Part shown: positions 1 to 7,453 of the stretch, one piece after another
How the letters are laid out: each line of letters begins with the position of its first letter
How positions within the stretch are numbered: position 1 is the first letter of the stretch
NCBI GenBank assembly: GCA_966250385.1
Contig: CBINHC010000002.1
Span: 314,102 to 378,101 of the forward strand
Length of the DNA stretch: 64,000 nt
Source of the DNA: DASWTL01 sp966250385
GTDB lineage: Bacteria > Bacteroidota > Bacteroidia > Sphingobacteriales > Sphingobacteriaceae
Direction: 5' to 3'
Made by a program: the position numbers and the translations under genes
The notes under the pieces: generated by a model
What the model saw: only the letters and a program-made list of their open reading frames with translations
Told to the model about the DNA's origin: nothing
Databases searched by the model: none

Positions 1-1125
1 CTTCGAAGGGAATACCGTCGTCTTTTCCGCCAGCAGGTCGACGGCCTGTACGCCCCGGGATAACTCCTCCCGCGACACGGAAAACTGCGGGATACCATCA
101 AAGACCTCCAGAACAGAAGCCTCGGCCATCCCGTTCAGGAACTCCAAAGACCCGTTACCGAAAAGGAACTCGGATGTCTTTACGGCTGTATGCAGGGCTT
201 CCTCGGAATGTGTCAGGACGGTGATTTCCTCGGCCAGGGCCTTCTGGAGAATCCGCAGGTGCGGCGCCGCTTCATGCTCTTTTTCGAGGGCCTCAATCTC
301 CTCCCTGGATTTAAAGGAAAAGATCCGAATCCAGTTCTTAGCATCATCGTCGGTAGCGTTCAGCCAGAACTGATAGAATCTGTATGGGGAAGTTTTCCTG
401 GCATCCAGCCAGATATTGCCGCCTTCGCTCTTACCGAATTTGGTTCCGTCGGATTTCTTGATCAGCTGAGTGGTCAGCGCAAATGCGTGACCGCCGCCCT
501 TCCGGCGTATAAACTCCGTTCCGGTCGTGATGTTGCCCCACTGGTCAGACCCGCCCATCTGAAGCAGGCAGTTTTTTTCCTTCCACAGGTAATAAAAGTC
601 ATACCCCTGAATCAGCTGGTAACTGAATTCAGTAAAGGACATTCCGGTCTCTCCTTCCAGCCGCTTGCGCACTGAATCCTTAGCCATCATGTAATTGACG
701 GTAATATGTTTCCCTGCTTCCCGAATAAAATCGAGAAACGAAAACTCCCTGAACCAGTCGTAGTTGTTGACGATCTCAGCACTCGATGGTCCGCAATCGA
801 AGTCAAGGAACCGCTCCAGCTGCTGCTGGATGCATTTAAGATTATGATTGAGCACGTCCTCGGAAAGAAGATTCCTTTCTTCGGATTTGCCTGTCGGGTC
901 GCCCACCATACCGGTAGCGCCTCCGACCAGGGCAACCGGCTTGTGGCCGGCTTTCTGAAAACGCACCAGCGTAAGGATCTGCGCCAGACTTCCGACATGA
1001 AGCGAGTCGGCTGTCGGATCAAACCCGATATAACCGGCCGTCATTTCTTTATTCAGTTGCTCCTCGGTTCCCGGCATGATATCATGCAACAGGCCTCTCC
1101 AGCGTAGTTCTTCAACAAAATTCAT
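1..1125 (-). CDS. tyrS: Tyrosyl-tRNA synthetase, N-terminal 375 residues (cut by window edge)
   Basis: Charges tRNA-Tyr with tyrosine in the cytoplasm. The complement of 1..1125 is open without a stop and starts MNFVEELRWRGLLHDIMPG. Class I synthetase signatures are visible: a HIGH-like HVGS at residues 43-46 and a KMSKS-like KFGKS near residue 229, with the tyrosine-pocket segment SYQLIQGYDF and QMGGSDQWGN between them. The family usually has about 420-430 residues, so the C-terminal S4-like RNA-binding domain lies beyond base 1. ATG at 1125 is preceded by a TATCTTTG promoter element on the minus strand. Identification is firm. Confidence 0.96.
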   Translation of the reverse strand, partial: MNFVEELRWRGLLHDIMPGTEEQLNKEMTAGYIGFDPTADSLHVGSLAQILTLVRFQKAGHKPVALVGGATGMVGDPTGKSEERNLLSEDVLNHNLKCIQQQLERFLDFDCGPSSAEIVNNYDWFREFSFLDFIREAGKHITVNYMMAKDSVRKRLEGETGMSFTEFSYQLIQGYDFYYLWKEKNCLLQMGGSDQWGNITTGTEFIRRKGGGHAFALTTQLIKKSDGTKFGKSEGGNIWLDARKTSPYRFYQFWLNATDDDAKNWIRIFSFKSREEIEALEKEHEAAPHLRILQKALAEEITVLTHSEEALHTAVKTSEFLFGNGSLEFLNGMAEASVLEVFDGIPQFSVSREELSRGVQAVDLLAEKTTVFPSK

Positions 1126-1144
1126 CTTCAGCTTGATAAGGAGG

Positions 1145-1152
1145 CAAAGATA
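1145..1152 (-). promoter_or_regulatory. Probable Bacteroidota -7 element for tyrS
   Basis: The minus strand reads TATCTTTG here, a perfect TAnnTTTG, about 20 bases upstream of the tyrS ATG. A matching -33 TTTG at the usual distance is not evident, only T-rich sequence. Confidence 0.5.
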
Positions 1153-1249
1153 AGAGAATTAAAAAACATGTTTCAGGACGAATTACGATTAATCCGGCTC
1201 CGCTGACAAACCCCGCTATCATCTGCATGTTATCATTAAAAATCTGAAA

Positions 1250-1825
1250 ATGGCAGAAATTGAGATCAAGGAACGAACCACGTTGGCAGACAGGAAATAC
1301 AGGCTGGAAAATATCCGTTTTACGATAAGAAACAGCAAAGGTGAAATGCTCGAGCAGGAGCGGGAAATCTACTTCCGTCCTGACGGCGCTGTCCTGCTCC
1401 TTTATAACCGGGAGAAAAGGACTGTGCTGCTGACCCGGCAGTTCCGCCTGGCGGCGAACCTGAAACAGTCAGAAAATGAACTACTGGAAGCGTGCGCTGG
1501 CATCATTGACCCCGGAGAGACTCCGGAACAGGCCGCGATCCGGGAGGCCGAGGAAGAACTCGGCTACCGGATTCCCCGGGTCCGGAAGATACACGAGGCA
1601 TTCTCGACTCCGGGGGGAGTTACTGAAGTCATCCATTTCTTCACCGGCGAATATACCGGGGACATGAAGGTCAACGGCGGCGGCGGAGTGGAGCATGAAG
1701 GCGAGGATATCGAGATCGTCGAGCTATCCTTTGATGAGGTCAGGAACATGATCGAAGCACAGCAACTTCGTGATACCAAGACCATCATACTTATTCAGCA
1801 TTTAATGATAAAAGGAATACTTTAG
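1250..1825 (+). CDS. Nudix hydrolase, NudK / ADP-sugar pyrophosphatase-like
   Basis: A 191-residue Nudix enzyme, expected to cleave a nucleoside-diphosphate sugar (GDP-mannose or ADP-ribose type) to a sugar phosphate and NMP. The Nudix box is complete: G84, E90 and R98-E99-A-E-E-E-L-G105 supply the metal-binding glutamates. The N-terminal part, with YFRPDGAVLL and the RQFRLAAN segment before the box, matches the NudK/ADP-ribose pyrophosphatase layout rather than MutT. It is divergent from tyrS and co-directional with the next gene 24 bases downstream. The Nudix fold is certain; the substrate is inferred. Confidence 0.85.
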   Translation: MAEIEIKERTTLADRKYRLENIRFTIRNSKGEMLEQEREIYFRPDGAVLLLYNREKRTVLLTRQFRLAANLKQSENELLEACAGIIDPGETPEQAAIREAEEELGYRIPRVRKIHEAFSTPGGVTEVIHFFTGEYTGDMKVNGGGGVEHEGEDIEIVELSFDEVRNMIEAQQLRDTKTIILIQHLMIKGIL

Positions 1826-1849
1826 AGGTGACCAAATAAACGAGATTGC

Positions 1850-2521
1850 ATGAACTTTCTTTCCCACTACTATTTTGACAGGAATAACCCCGATCCCTAT
1901 CAGGTGATGGGAGGGGTATTGCCGGACCTGGTCAAAAATGTGCGGAAAGACTGGACGTTCCGGCCTGAACGACGAACCATCGACAACCCTTCCCCGGAGC
2001 TGCTTTCCATCCTGGCAGGGTGGCGACAGCACATCAGTATAGACTCGATCTTCCACTGTTCCGATTTTTTCGTGCATCATACGTCGCTGATCCGAACGGC
2101 CATTGCACCGGTACTCGACAGGTCACCGGTGCGCCCGTCATTCCTGGCACATATTGCTCTGGAACTCATGCTGGACAGTCTGCTGCAGACCGAAGGCATC
2201 GTTGATCCGGATCAGTTCTATGACCAGCTATCGAAATGCAGCCGCGCTTCCCTTGAACAGTTCCTGGCCATGAACAATGCCGACAAGCCCGAACTTTTCT
2301 TTCCATTTCTGGAGGAATTCATCCACTCCCGGTATATTCATACCTACAGGGATCCGGTTCAGATCATGTATGCCCTGAACCGGATCTGCATGCGGCTCTG
2401 GGACGATCCCTTTACGGATACGCAGAAAATGCAGCTGACGGGGTTCCTGCCGGATTACCAGGAGCGCCTTAAACCGGTATTCATGGAGATCTTCGATGAG
2501 ATCGCCGGACAACTGGATTAA
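1850..2521 (+). CDS. AcpH-like (acyl carrier protein phosphodiesterase-like) protein
   Basis: A 223-residue soluble protein starting MNFLSHYYFDR, with GGVLPDLVKN near residue 22, then GWRQHISIDSIFH and FFVHH. This spacing of His and Asp residues recalls the ACP phosphodiesterase family (AcpH, which removes 4'-phosphopantetheine from ACP), whose members begin MNFLAH and carry a G..lH..iD..td pattern. The Bacteroidota version is usually annotated as hypothetical, so activity on ACP is only a suggestion from these motifs. It follows the Nudix gene closely and may share its transcript; ligA downstream has its own possible promoter. Confidence 0.45.
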   Translation: MNFLSHYYFDRNNPDPYQVMGGVLPDLVKNVRKDWTFRPERRTIDNPSPELLSILAGWRQHISIDSIFHCSDFFVHHTSLIRTAIAPVLDRSPVRPSFLAHIALELMLDSLLQTEGIVDPDQFYDQLSKCSRASLEQFLAMNNADKPELFFPFLEEFIHSRYIHTYRDPVQIMYALNRICMRLWDDPFTDTQKMQLTGFLPDYQERLKPVFMEIFDEIAGQLD

Positions 2522-2582
2522 GCAGGCCGATAAATATTCACACAACCTTTTCTAAACTTTTTAAAGCTCAGTATCTTCGCAT

Positions 2583-4595
2583 ATGTCGCTTTCCCCAATC
2601 AAAGAAAGAATGGATTTCCTGGTTAAAGAGCTTAACCAGCACAATTACAATTATTACGTCCTGGCTCAGCCGGTCATCTCGGATGCTGAGTTCGACCATT
2701 TGCTGAAGGAGCTGGAAGAACTGGAGAAGCAACATCCCGAACTGCAGGACCCTGACTCTCCCACCCAGCGGGTCGGCGGAGATATAACCAAGGAGTTCGA
2801 AACTGTCCGGCACCGGTGGCCGATGCTTTCCCTTGGGAACACCTACAGCGAGCAGGATCTCAAAGACTTTGATGAGCGTATCCGGAAGGCCATCGGTCCC
2901 GGATATGAATACGTATGTGAACTGAAGTTCGACGGTTTGTCCATGAGCATAACCTACCAGGACGGCAAACTCTTGCGTGCGGTTACCCGGGGTGACGGCA
3001 CGCAGGGGGATGACGTGACGACGAACGTCAAAACGATCCACACGCTCCCCCACCGGCTCAAGGGCCGGGGTTTCCCGGATCTTTTCGAGATCCGCGGCGA
3101 GGTATTTATGCACCGGCCGGCATTCGAACGGCTGAACCAGAAGCGGATCAGCAACAACGAGGTACCGTTTGCAAACCCCCGGAACTTCGCCGCCGGGACG
3201 ATCAAGCTGCAGGACTCCGGCGAGGTGGCCAGGAGACCGCTGGACTGTTTCCTATATTCGCTCAACACGGAAAAACCGTTGTTCAGAACGCATTGGGAAA
3301 GCCTACAGGCGATAAAGGGGTGGGGATTTCATGTGTGCGAACATACCCGGCTGTGCGCTGATATCAGCCAGGTTCTGGAATTCATCCACATCTGGGAACA
3401 GAAACGGCAGGAGCTCAGCTATGATATCGACGGCATCGTGATCAAGGTAAACAACTACGGTCAGCAGCAGGAGCTGGGCTTTACCGCCAAATCGCCCAGA
3501 TGGGCCATTTCCTACAAATACAAGGCTCAGGAGGTCGAAACCATTCTCCGGGAGGTCACCTATCAGGTGGGGCGGACAGGGGCTGTCACTCCTGTTGCCA
3601 ATCTGAAACCGGTCCTGCTGGCGGGTACGACGGTAAAACGGGCAACGCTCCACAATGCCAATGAGATCGAGCGGCTGGGGCTGCATCTGGGCGATTCCGT
3701 TCTGGTTGAAAAAGGCGGCGAGATCATTCCCAAGATCATCGCGGTAAACACTGAAAAACGGGCTCCTGGGGCCATTCCGGTAATCTATCCGGACAAATGT
3801 CCGGAGTGCGGAAGCGACCTGGTCCGTGAAGAAGGAGAAGCGATCCACTATTGCCCCAATGATGAAGGCTGTCCGCCCCAGATCGTAGGAAAGATCCAGC
3901 ATTTCATCAGCAGGAAAGCCATGAACATTGAGGGGCTGGGTAACGAGACCGTCGAAAGCTTCTTCCGTCACGGCCTGGTCGAACATATCAGCGACCTTTA
4001 CACCCTCTACGAGAAAAGCGACCTTCTGAAACAGATGGAGCGTTTCGGGGAAAAGTCGATTAAAAATATGCTTGAAGGGATTGAACGGTCCAAACAGAAA
4101 CCTTTCGAAAAAGTACTGTTCGGCCTGGGTATCCGGTATGTCGGAGAAACAGTCGCCAAAAAACTTGCCGGTCACTTCAGGAATATCGACAGCCTGATGA
4201 ATGCCAGCTATGATGAACTGATAACCGTTGATGAGATCGGCAGCCGGATCGCTGAAAGCCTCCTGGACTATTTCCGGGAACCGAGGCATGTTGAACAGAT
4301 CGAAAAGCTTCGCGCCGCCGGCCTGCAATTTCAGGCGGAAGATCACCAGATTGAACTTCAGAGTGACCAGCTGAACGGTAAAACATTCATTATCTCGGGC
4401 GTATTTGAGAATTTCAGCCGTGACGAACTCAAGGACATCATTGAAGCTAATGGCGGTAAGATCGTAAGCAGCATCTCCGCCAAGCTGAACTTCCTGGTAG
4501 CCGGCGATAATATGGGTCCGTCCAAGCTTGAAAAGGCTAATAAACTGAACATTCCGATCATTTCCGATGCTGACCTGCTCCGCATGCTGGAATAG
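2583..4595 (+). CDS. ligA: NAD-dependent DNA ligase
   Basis: Seals nicks in duplex DNA during replication and repair using NAD+. Its 670 residues are full length. Domain order is Ia (YxxxD-type N-terminal helices), adenylation domain with the nucleotidyl lysine K115 in ELKFDG, OB fold, a Cys4 zinc finger (CPEC...C....C near residues 406-430), helix-hairpin-helix repeats, and a C-terminal BRCT domain starting near residue 595 (GKTFIISGVF). The ATG directly follows a TATCTTCGC box (2572-2580) resembling a Bacteroidota -7 element, so the mRNA could be almost leaderless; the next in-frame ATG is at 2610. Function is certain; the start is slightly uncertain. Confidence 0.97.
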   Translation: MSLSPIKERMDFLVKELNQHNYNYYVLAQPVISDAEFDHLLKELEELEKQHPELQDPDSPTQRVGGDITKEFETVRHRWPMLSLGNTYSEQDLKDFDERIRKAIGPGYEYVCELKFDGLSMSITYQDGKLLRAVTRGDGTQGDDVTTNVKTIHTLPHRLKGRGFPDLFEIRGEVFMHRPAFERLNQKRISNNEVPFANPRNFAAGTIKLQDSGEVARRPLDCFLYSLNTEKPLFRTHWESLQAIKGWGFHVCEHTRLCADISQVLEFIHIWEQKRQELSYDIDGIVIKVNNYGQQQELGFTAKSPRWAISYKYKAQEVETILREVTYQVGRTGAVTPVANLKPVLLAGTTVKRATLHNANEIERLGLHLGDSVLVEKGGEIIPKIIAVNTEKRAPGAIPVIYPDKCPECGSDLVREEGEAIHYCPNDEGCPPQIVGKIQHFISRKAMNIEGLGNETVESFFRHGLVEHISDLYTLYEKSDLLKQMERFGEKSIKNMLEGIERSKQKPFEKVLFGLGIRYVGETVAKKLAGHFRNIDSLMNASYDELITVDEIGSRIAESLLDYFREPRHVEQIEKLRAAGLQFQAEDHQIELQSDQLNGKTFIISGVFENFSRDELKDIIEANGGKIVSSISAKLNFLVAGDNMGPSKLEKANKLNIPIISDADLLRMLE

Positions 4596-4606
4596 AAACC
4601 GACGGA

Positions 4607-4636
4607 TTTTTTATTCGGCATCCTTTCCTAACTTTG
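4607..4636 (+). promoter_or_regulatory. dapA promoter, Bacteroidota type
   Basis: A perfect TAACTTTG -7 element at 4629-4636 lies 18 bases after a TTTT -33 element at 4607-4610. Transcription should start near 4641-4643, about a dozen bases before the dapA ATG at 4655. It overlaps the TTG at 4634, which argues against that codon as a start. Confidence 0.65.
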
Positions 4637-4654
4637 CAGTCTATACGCAGGACA

Positions 4655-5542
4655 ATGAGCAAATTTTATGGCAGCGGAGTGGCCATGGTCACTCCTTTCA
4701 ATACAGATGGTTCAGTAGACTTCAATGGTCTGGGCAACCTGATTAACTATATTATTGACGGAGGAATTGAATACCTCGTTTCCCTGGGAACGACCGGCGA
4801 AACAGCAACACTGACCCGCGAAGAAAAGCAGGCCGTGTGGCAGTTTACAGCCGAAACGGTCGCCGGGCGGGTACCCCTGGTCGCCGGGATCGGCGGAAAC
4901 AATACCCGTGAGGTTGCCGGGACTATCGAAAACTTCCGGATCACCGGCTACGACGCCATCCTTTCGGTAAGCCCGTACTATAACAAGCCTACCCAGGAAG
5001 GTATCTACCAGCACTATAAGACCCTGGCGGGTGTCAGCCCGCTGCCCCTGATCCTGTATAATGTACCGGGCCGGACAGGGAGCAATATGACCGCTGAAAC
5101 CACACTGCGCCTGGCCCATGATTTCCGGAATATCATCGGAGTCAAGGAAGCCTCGGCCAACTTTGATCAGTTCAACCGGATCGTCCGGGATAAGCCGGAG
5201 GACTTTCTGTTTATCTCCGGTGATGATCCCATTACGCTGCAAATGATTGCCATGGGTGCTGCCGGGGTGATCTCCGTGGTAGGAAATGCGATCCCAAGCA
5301 TCTTTTCAACTATGGTCCGCATGTGCCTGGACGGAAGGTTCGCAGAAGCGTTACCGCTTCACTACAGCCTGATCGAGATCACCAACCTGTTCTTTTCCGA
5401 AGGGAACCCGGCGGGAGTAAAAGCGGCCCTGAACCAGCTAGGAATATGCGGAGATTCGGTTCGGCTGCCGCTGGTTAACGTCAGCGCGCCTACTGAGGAA
5501 AAAATCGCGGAAGAGCTCCGTCAGCTCGGGCTGCTGAAGTAA
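4655..5542 (+). CDS. dapA: 4-hydroxy-tetrahydrodipicolinate synthase
   Basis: Condenses pyruvate with aspartate semialdehyde in the lysine and meso-diaminopimelate pathway, so it supplies the cross-linking amino acid used by MurE further along the window. Counting from MSKFYG (295 residues), the Schiff-base lysine is K164 in GVKEAS, the catalytic tyrosine is Y135 in LYNVPGR, and the substrate loop GTTGET is at 45-50. The frame stays open upstream to a TTG at 4634, but that codon lies inside the -7 promoter element. A bidirectional terminator follows the gene. Confidence 0.96.
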   Translation: MSKFYGSGVAMVTPFNTDGSVDFNGLGNLINYIIDGGIEYLVSLGTTGETATLTREEKQAVWQFTAETVAGRVPLVAGIGGNNTREVAGTIENFRITGYDAILSVSPYYNKPTQEGIYQHYKTLAGVSPLPLILYNVPGRTGSNMTAETTLRLAHDFRNIIGVKEASANFDQFNRIVRDKPEDFLFISGDDPITLQMIAMGAAGVISVVGNAIPSIFSTMVRMCLDGRFAEALPLHYSLIEITNLFFSEGNPAGVKAALNQLGICGDSVRLPLVNVSAPTEEKIAEELRQLGLLK

Positions 5543-5555
5543 ATTCCCGATAAAG

Positions 5556-5592
5556 AAAAAGGCCCGATGAAGTGATCAGCGGGCCCTTTTTT
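5556..5592. terminator. Bidirectional rho-independent terminator between dapA and the histone-like gene
   Basis: A-run, GGCCCG stem arm, short loop, CGGGCC arm, then a T-run. The A/T tracts on both sides let it serve dapA on the plus strand and the histone-like gene on the minus strand. Confidence 0.8.
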
Positions 5593-5605
5593 CATGATAA
5601 GGTCC

Positions 5606-5800
5606 TTACTTCTTAGCAGTTGCAGTAGCACTGTTTTTAGTTTCCTGAACTTCTAAACGGATCGCCTGAGCCAGATTTTTTAAATCCTGCATTCCTTTTC
5701 TTACACGGGTTCCAGCAGCGCTGTTACCTTTGTTGTAAAACTTGTCAGCATCTGCTTCCAATGAAGCGATGAGCTCTTTTGCCTCGTTAAATTTTTTCAT
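5606..5800 (-). CDS. Histone H1-like (Hc1 family) nucleoid protein
   Basis: A 64-residue protein, 13 of whose residues are lysines or arginines, starting MKKFNEAKELIASLEADADK and ending in an Ala/Thr/Lys-rich tail. This matches the short Hc1-family histone H1-like proteins found across Bacteroidota, thought to bind DNA non-specifically. It is a single gene between convergent dapA and a co-directional oxoamine synthase. An AAGGAG sequence nine bases before the ATG is a real Shine-Dalgarno, unusual in this genome and consistent with high expression. Family assignment comes from overall likeness; a DNA-binding role is inferred. Confidence 0.75.
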   Translation of the reverse strand: MKKFNEAKELIASLEADADKFYNKGNSAAGTRVRKGMQDLKNLAQAIRLEVQETKNSATATAKK

Positions 5801-5850
5801 TTTCGGTTACTCCTTTAAGTCTTTTTAGGTTAATAATGGTATAACACTAA

Positions 5851-5858
5851 CGAATGTA
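5851..5858 (-). promoter_or_regulatory. Possible -7 element of the histone-like gene
   Basis: The minus strand reads TACATTCG, seven of eight matches to TAnnTTTG, with T-rich sequence at the -33 distance. It would give a leader of about 45 bases. The rest of 5859-6007 is very AT-rich and shows no gene. Confidence 0.35.
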
Positions 5859-6007
5859 GAATCTTTTTTTGAAAAAAAAAATATTTCAAAAAAAATAGAA
5901 TCGCTGTTTTTAGCGTTTTTATCCACATTTTAGGGGTTATTAACGGCACAAAAAGCCGACAGACACATAAATAACTCAAAGTCAGACCTTTAAAGTATTA
6001 GGAAAAC

Positions 6008-6043
6008 AAAAAGGCCATCCAGATATGCTGGAGGGCCTTTTTT
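6008..6043 (-). terminator. Rho-independent terminator after the alpha-oxoamine synthase gene
   Basis: AAAAAGGCC and GGCCTTTTT arms with an inner CCAG/CTGG pairing, placed just after the stop codon at 6062. Confidence 0.75.
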
Positions 6044-6061
6044 AGGTTTAAGGAAAATATC

Positions 6062-7303
6062 TTAAACAGTGGCGAGCTTCTGCTCTTTATAGTAGCCTTT
6101 CTCAAGCTTTTCAGACACTTCACTGAACGCCTTCAGGGTCCGTTCCACATCTTCCAGTGTGTGTACGGCTGTCGGGATCAGCCGAAGCTCGATCAACCCT
6201 TTAGGAATAACCGGATAAACGACGATCGAACAGAAGATACCATAGTTCTCGCGCAGGTCCATCGTGATCGAAGTCGCTTCTGACAACTCCCCTTTCAGAA
6301 ATACCGGGGTAACGACGGTGTCTGTAATACCCAGGTCAAAGCCTCTTTCGCGCAGACCGGACTGCAGGGCGGTAGCAATGGTCCATAGCCTCTCACGAAG
6401 CTCCGGCTTATTCCGCAACAGCTCCAGACGTTTTCTCAGGCCGAGAACCATAGGCATCGGCAATGATTTGGCGAAGGTTTGCGACCGCATGTTATAACGA
6501 AGATAGTTTGTAATCTCTTCGGTCGAAGCTACGAACGCACCGATTCCGGCCATCGACTTGGCGAAGGTGCCGAAATACACGTCCACTCCGTCAATACATC
6601 CCTGGGCCTCGTGTGTACCTGCACCTGTGGCGCCCATGGTACCGAAGCCATGCGCATCATCGATCAGTAACCGGAAGTCGTATTCTTTCTTGAATTCAAC
6701 GATCTCTTTAAGTTTTCCCTGCGCCCCGGACATTCCGAAGACACCTTCAGTAATGACCAGGATACCTCCGCCGGTCTGTTCAGTCAGTTTCGAAGCCCGC
6801 TCAAGCTGCTTTCTGAAACTTTCCATATCGTTATGCTGGTACACAAACCGCTTACCCATATGCAGGCGGACGCCGTCAATAATACATGCATGGGACTCGC
6901 CGTCGTAAACGATCACATCGTTCCGGTCAACCAGGGTGTCAATAATGGACACCATGCCCTGGTAGCCGTAGTTAAGTAAGAAAGCATCAGGTTTTCCGAC
7001 AAACTCGGCCAGATCCTTCTCCAGCGCCTCATGATGGCTGGAGTTGCCGGACATCATCCGTGCACCCATCGGGTATGCCATTCCGAATTCAGCTGCAGCT
7101 TTCGCATCCGCTTCACGCACTTCAGGATGATTTGCCAGACCCAGGTAATTGTTCAGACTCCAAACCAAGTGCTCCTTCCCGCGGAAGTTCATATGAGGTG
7201 CAATTTCACCCTCAAGTTTAGGAAATGAAAAATATCCGTGAGACCATTTCAAATGCTGGCCAAGCGGACCCATATTCTTAGAAATCTTATCAAATAAGTC
7301 CAA
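6062..7303 (-). CDS. PLP-dependent alpha-oxoamine synthase (serine palmitoyltransferase / KBL / BioF family)
   Basis: A 413-residue fold-type I enzyme that should condense an amino acid with an acyl-CoA, releasing CO2. The PLP lysine is K249 in GTFAKSMAG, the cofactor-stacking histidine is H138 in ESHAC, and D216/H218 lie in LLIDDAHGFG. Family members include serine palmitoyltransferase, 2-amino-3-ketobutyrate CoA ligase and 8-amino-7-oxononanoate synthase. The N-terminus (LGQHLKWSHGYFSFPKLEGE) is characteristic of a Bacteroidota paralogue whose substrate I cannot fix; Bacteroidota make sphingolipids, so a lipid role is plausible. It has its own promoter and terminator. TATTTTTG on the minus strand at 7323-7330 is a likely -7 element. 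Confidence 0.85.
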   Translation of the reverse strand: MDLFDKISKNMGPLGQHLKWSHGYFSFPKLEGEIAPHMNFRGKEHLVWSLNNYLGLANHPEVREADAKAAAEFGMAYPMGARMMSGNSSHHEALEKDLAEFVGKPDAFLLNYGYQGMVSIIDTLVDRNDVIVYDGESHACIIDGVRLHMGKRFVYQHNDMESFRKQLERASKLTEQTGGGILVITEGVFGMSGAQGKLKEIVEFKKEYDFRLLIDDAHGFGTMGATGAGTHEAQGCIDGVDVYFGTFAKSMAGIGAFVASTEEITNYLRYNMRSQTFAKSLPMPMVLGLRKRLELLRNKPELRERLWTIATALQSGLRERGFDLGITDTVVTPVFLKGELSEATSITMDLRENYGIFCSIVVYPVIPKGLIELRLIPTAVHTLEDVERTLKAFSEVSEKLEKGYYKEQKLATV

Positions 7304-7322
7304 TGTTGTAATATTAATGTTT

Positions 7323-7330
7323 CAAAAATA
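7323..7330 (-). promoter_or_regulatory. Probable -7 element of the alpha-oxoamine synthase gene
   Basis: The minus strand reads TATTTTTG, a perfect TAnnTTTG, 20 bases before the ATG at 7303. No clear TTTG was found at the -33 position. Confidence 0.45.
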
Positions 7331-7414
7331 AATGCTGTAAAGGTAAGACTTAACGGACGGAGTATCAACTGCCGCAGGTCAAAATCTAAGCCGGCACAAG
7401 CCGCTGTTAAAGTA

Positions 7415-7446
7415 AAAAGACCTTTATGTGATCATAAAGGTCTTTT
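7415..7446 (-). terminator. Rho-independent terminator closing the dcw cluster after ftsZ
   Basis: A perfect 14-bp inverted repeat (AAAAGACCTTTATG and its complement) around a TGAT loop, a few bases beyond the ftsZ stop codon. Confidence 0.85.
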
Positions 7447-7453
7447 AAATCTG

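Noticed and set aside
3303..4346. Long minus-strand open frame (347 codons) inside ligA
   Set aside because: It lies opposite a fully motif-supported ligA; its translation shows no family motifs and the length follows from codon bias in the opposite frame.
4634..4654. TTG at 4634 as the dapA start
   Set aside because: It is inside the -7 promoter element, and the family N-terminus begins at the ATG at 4655.
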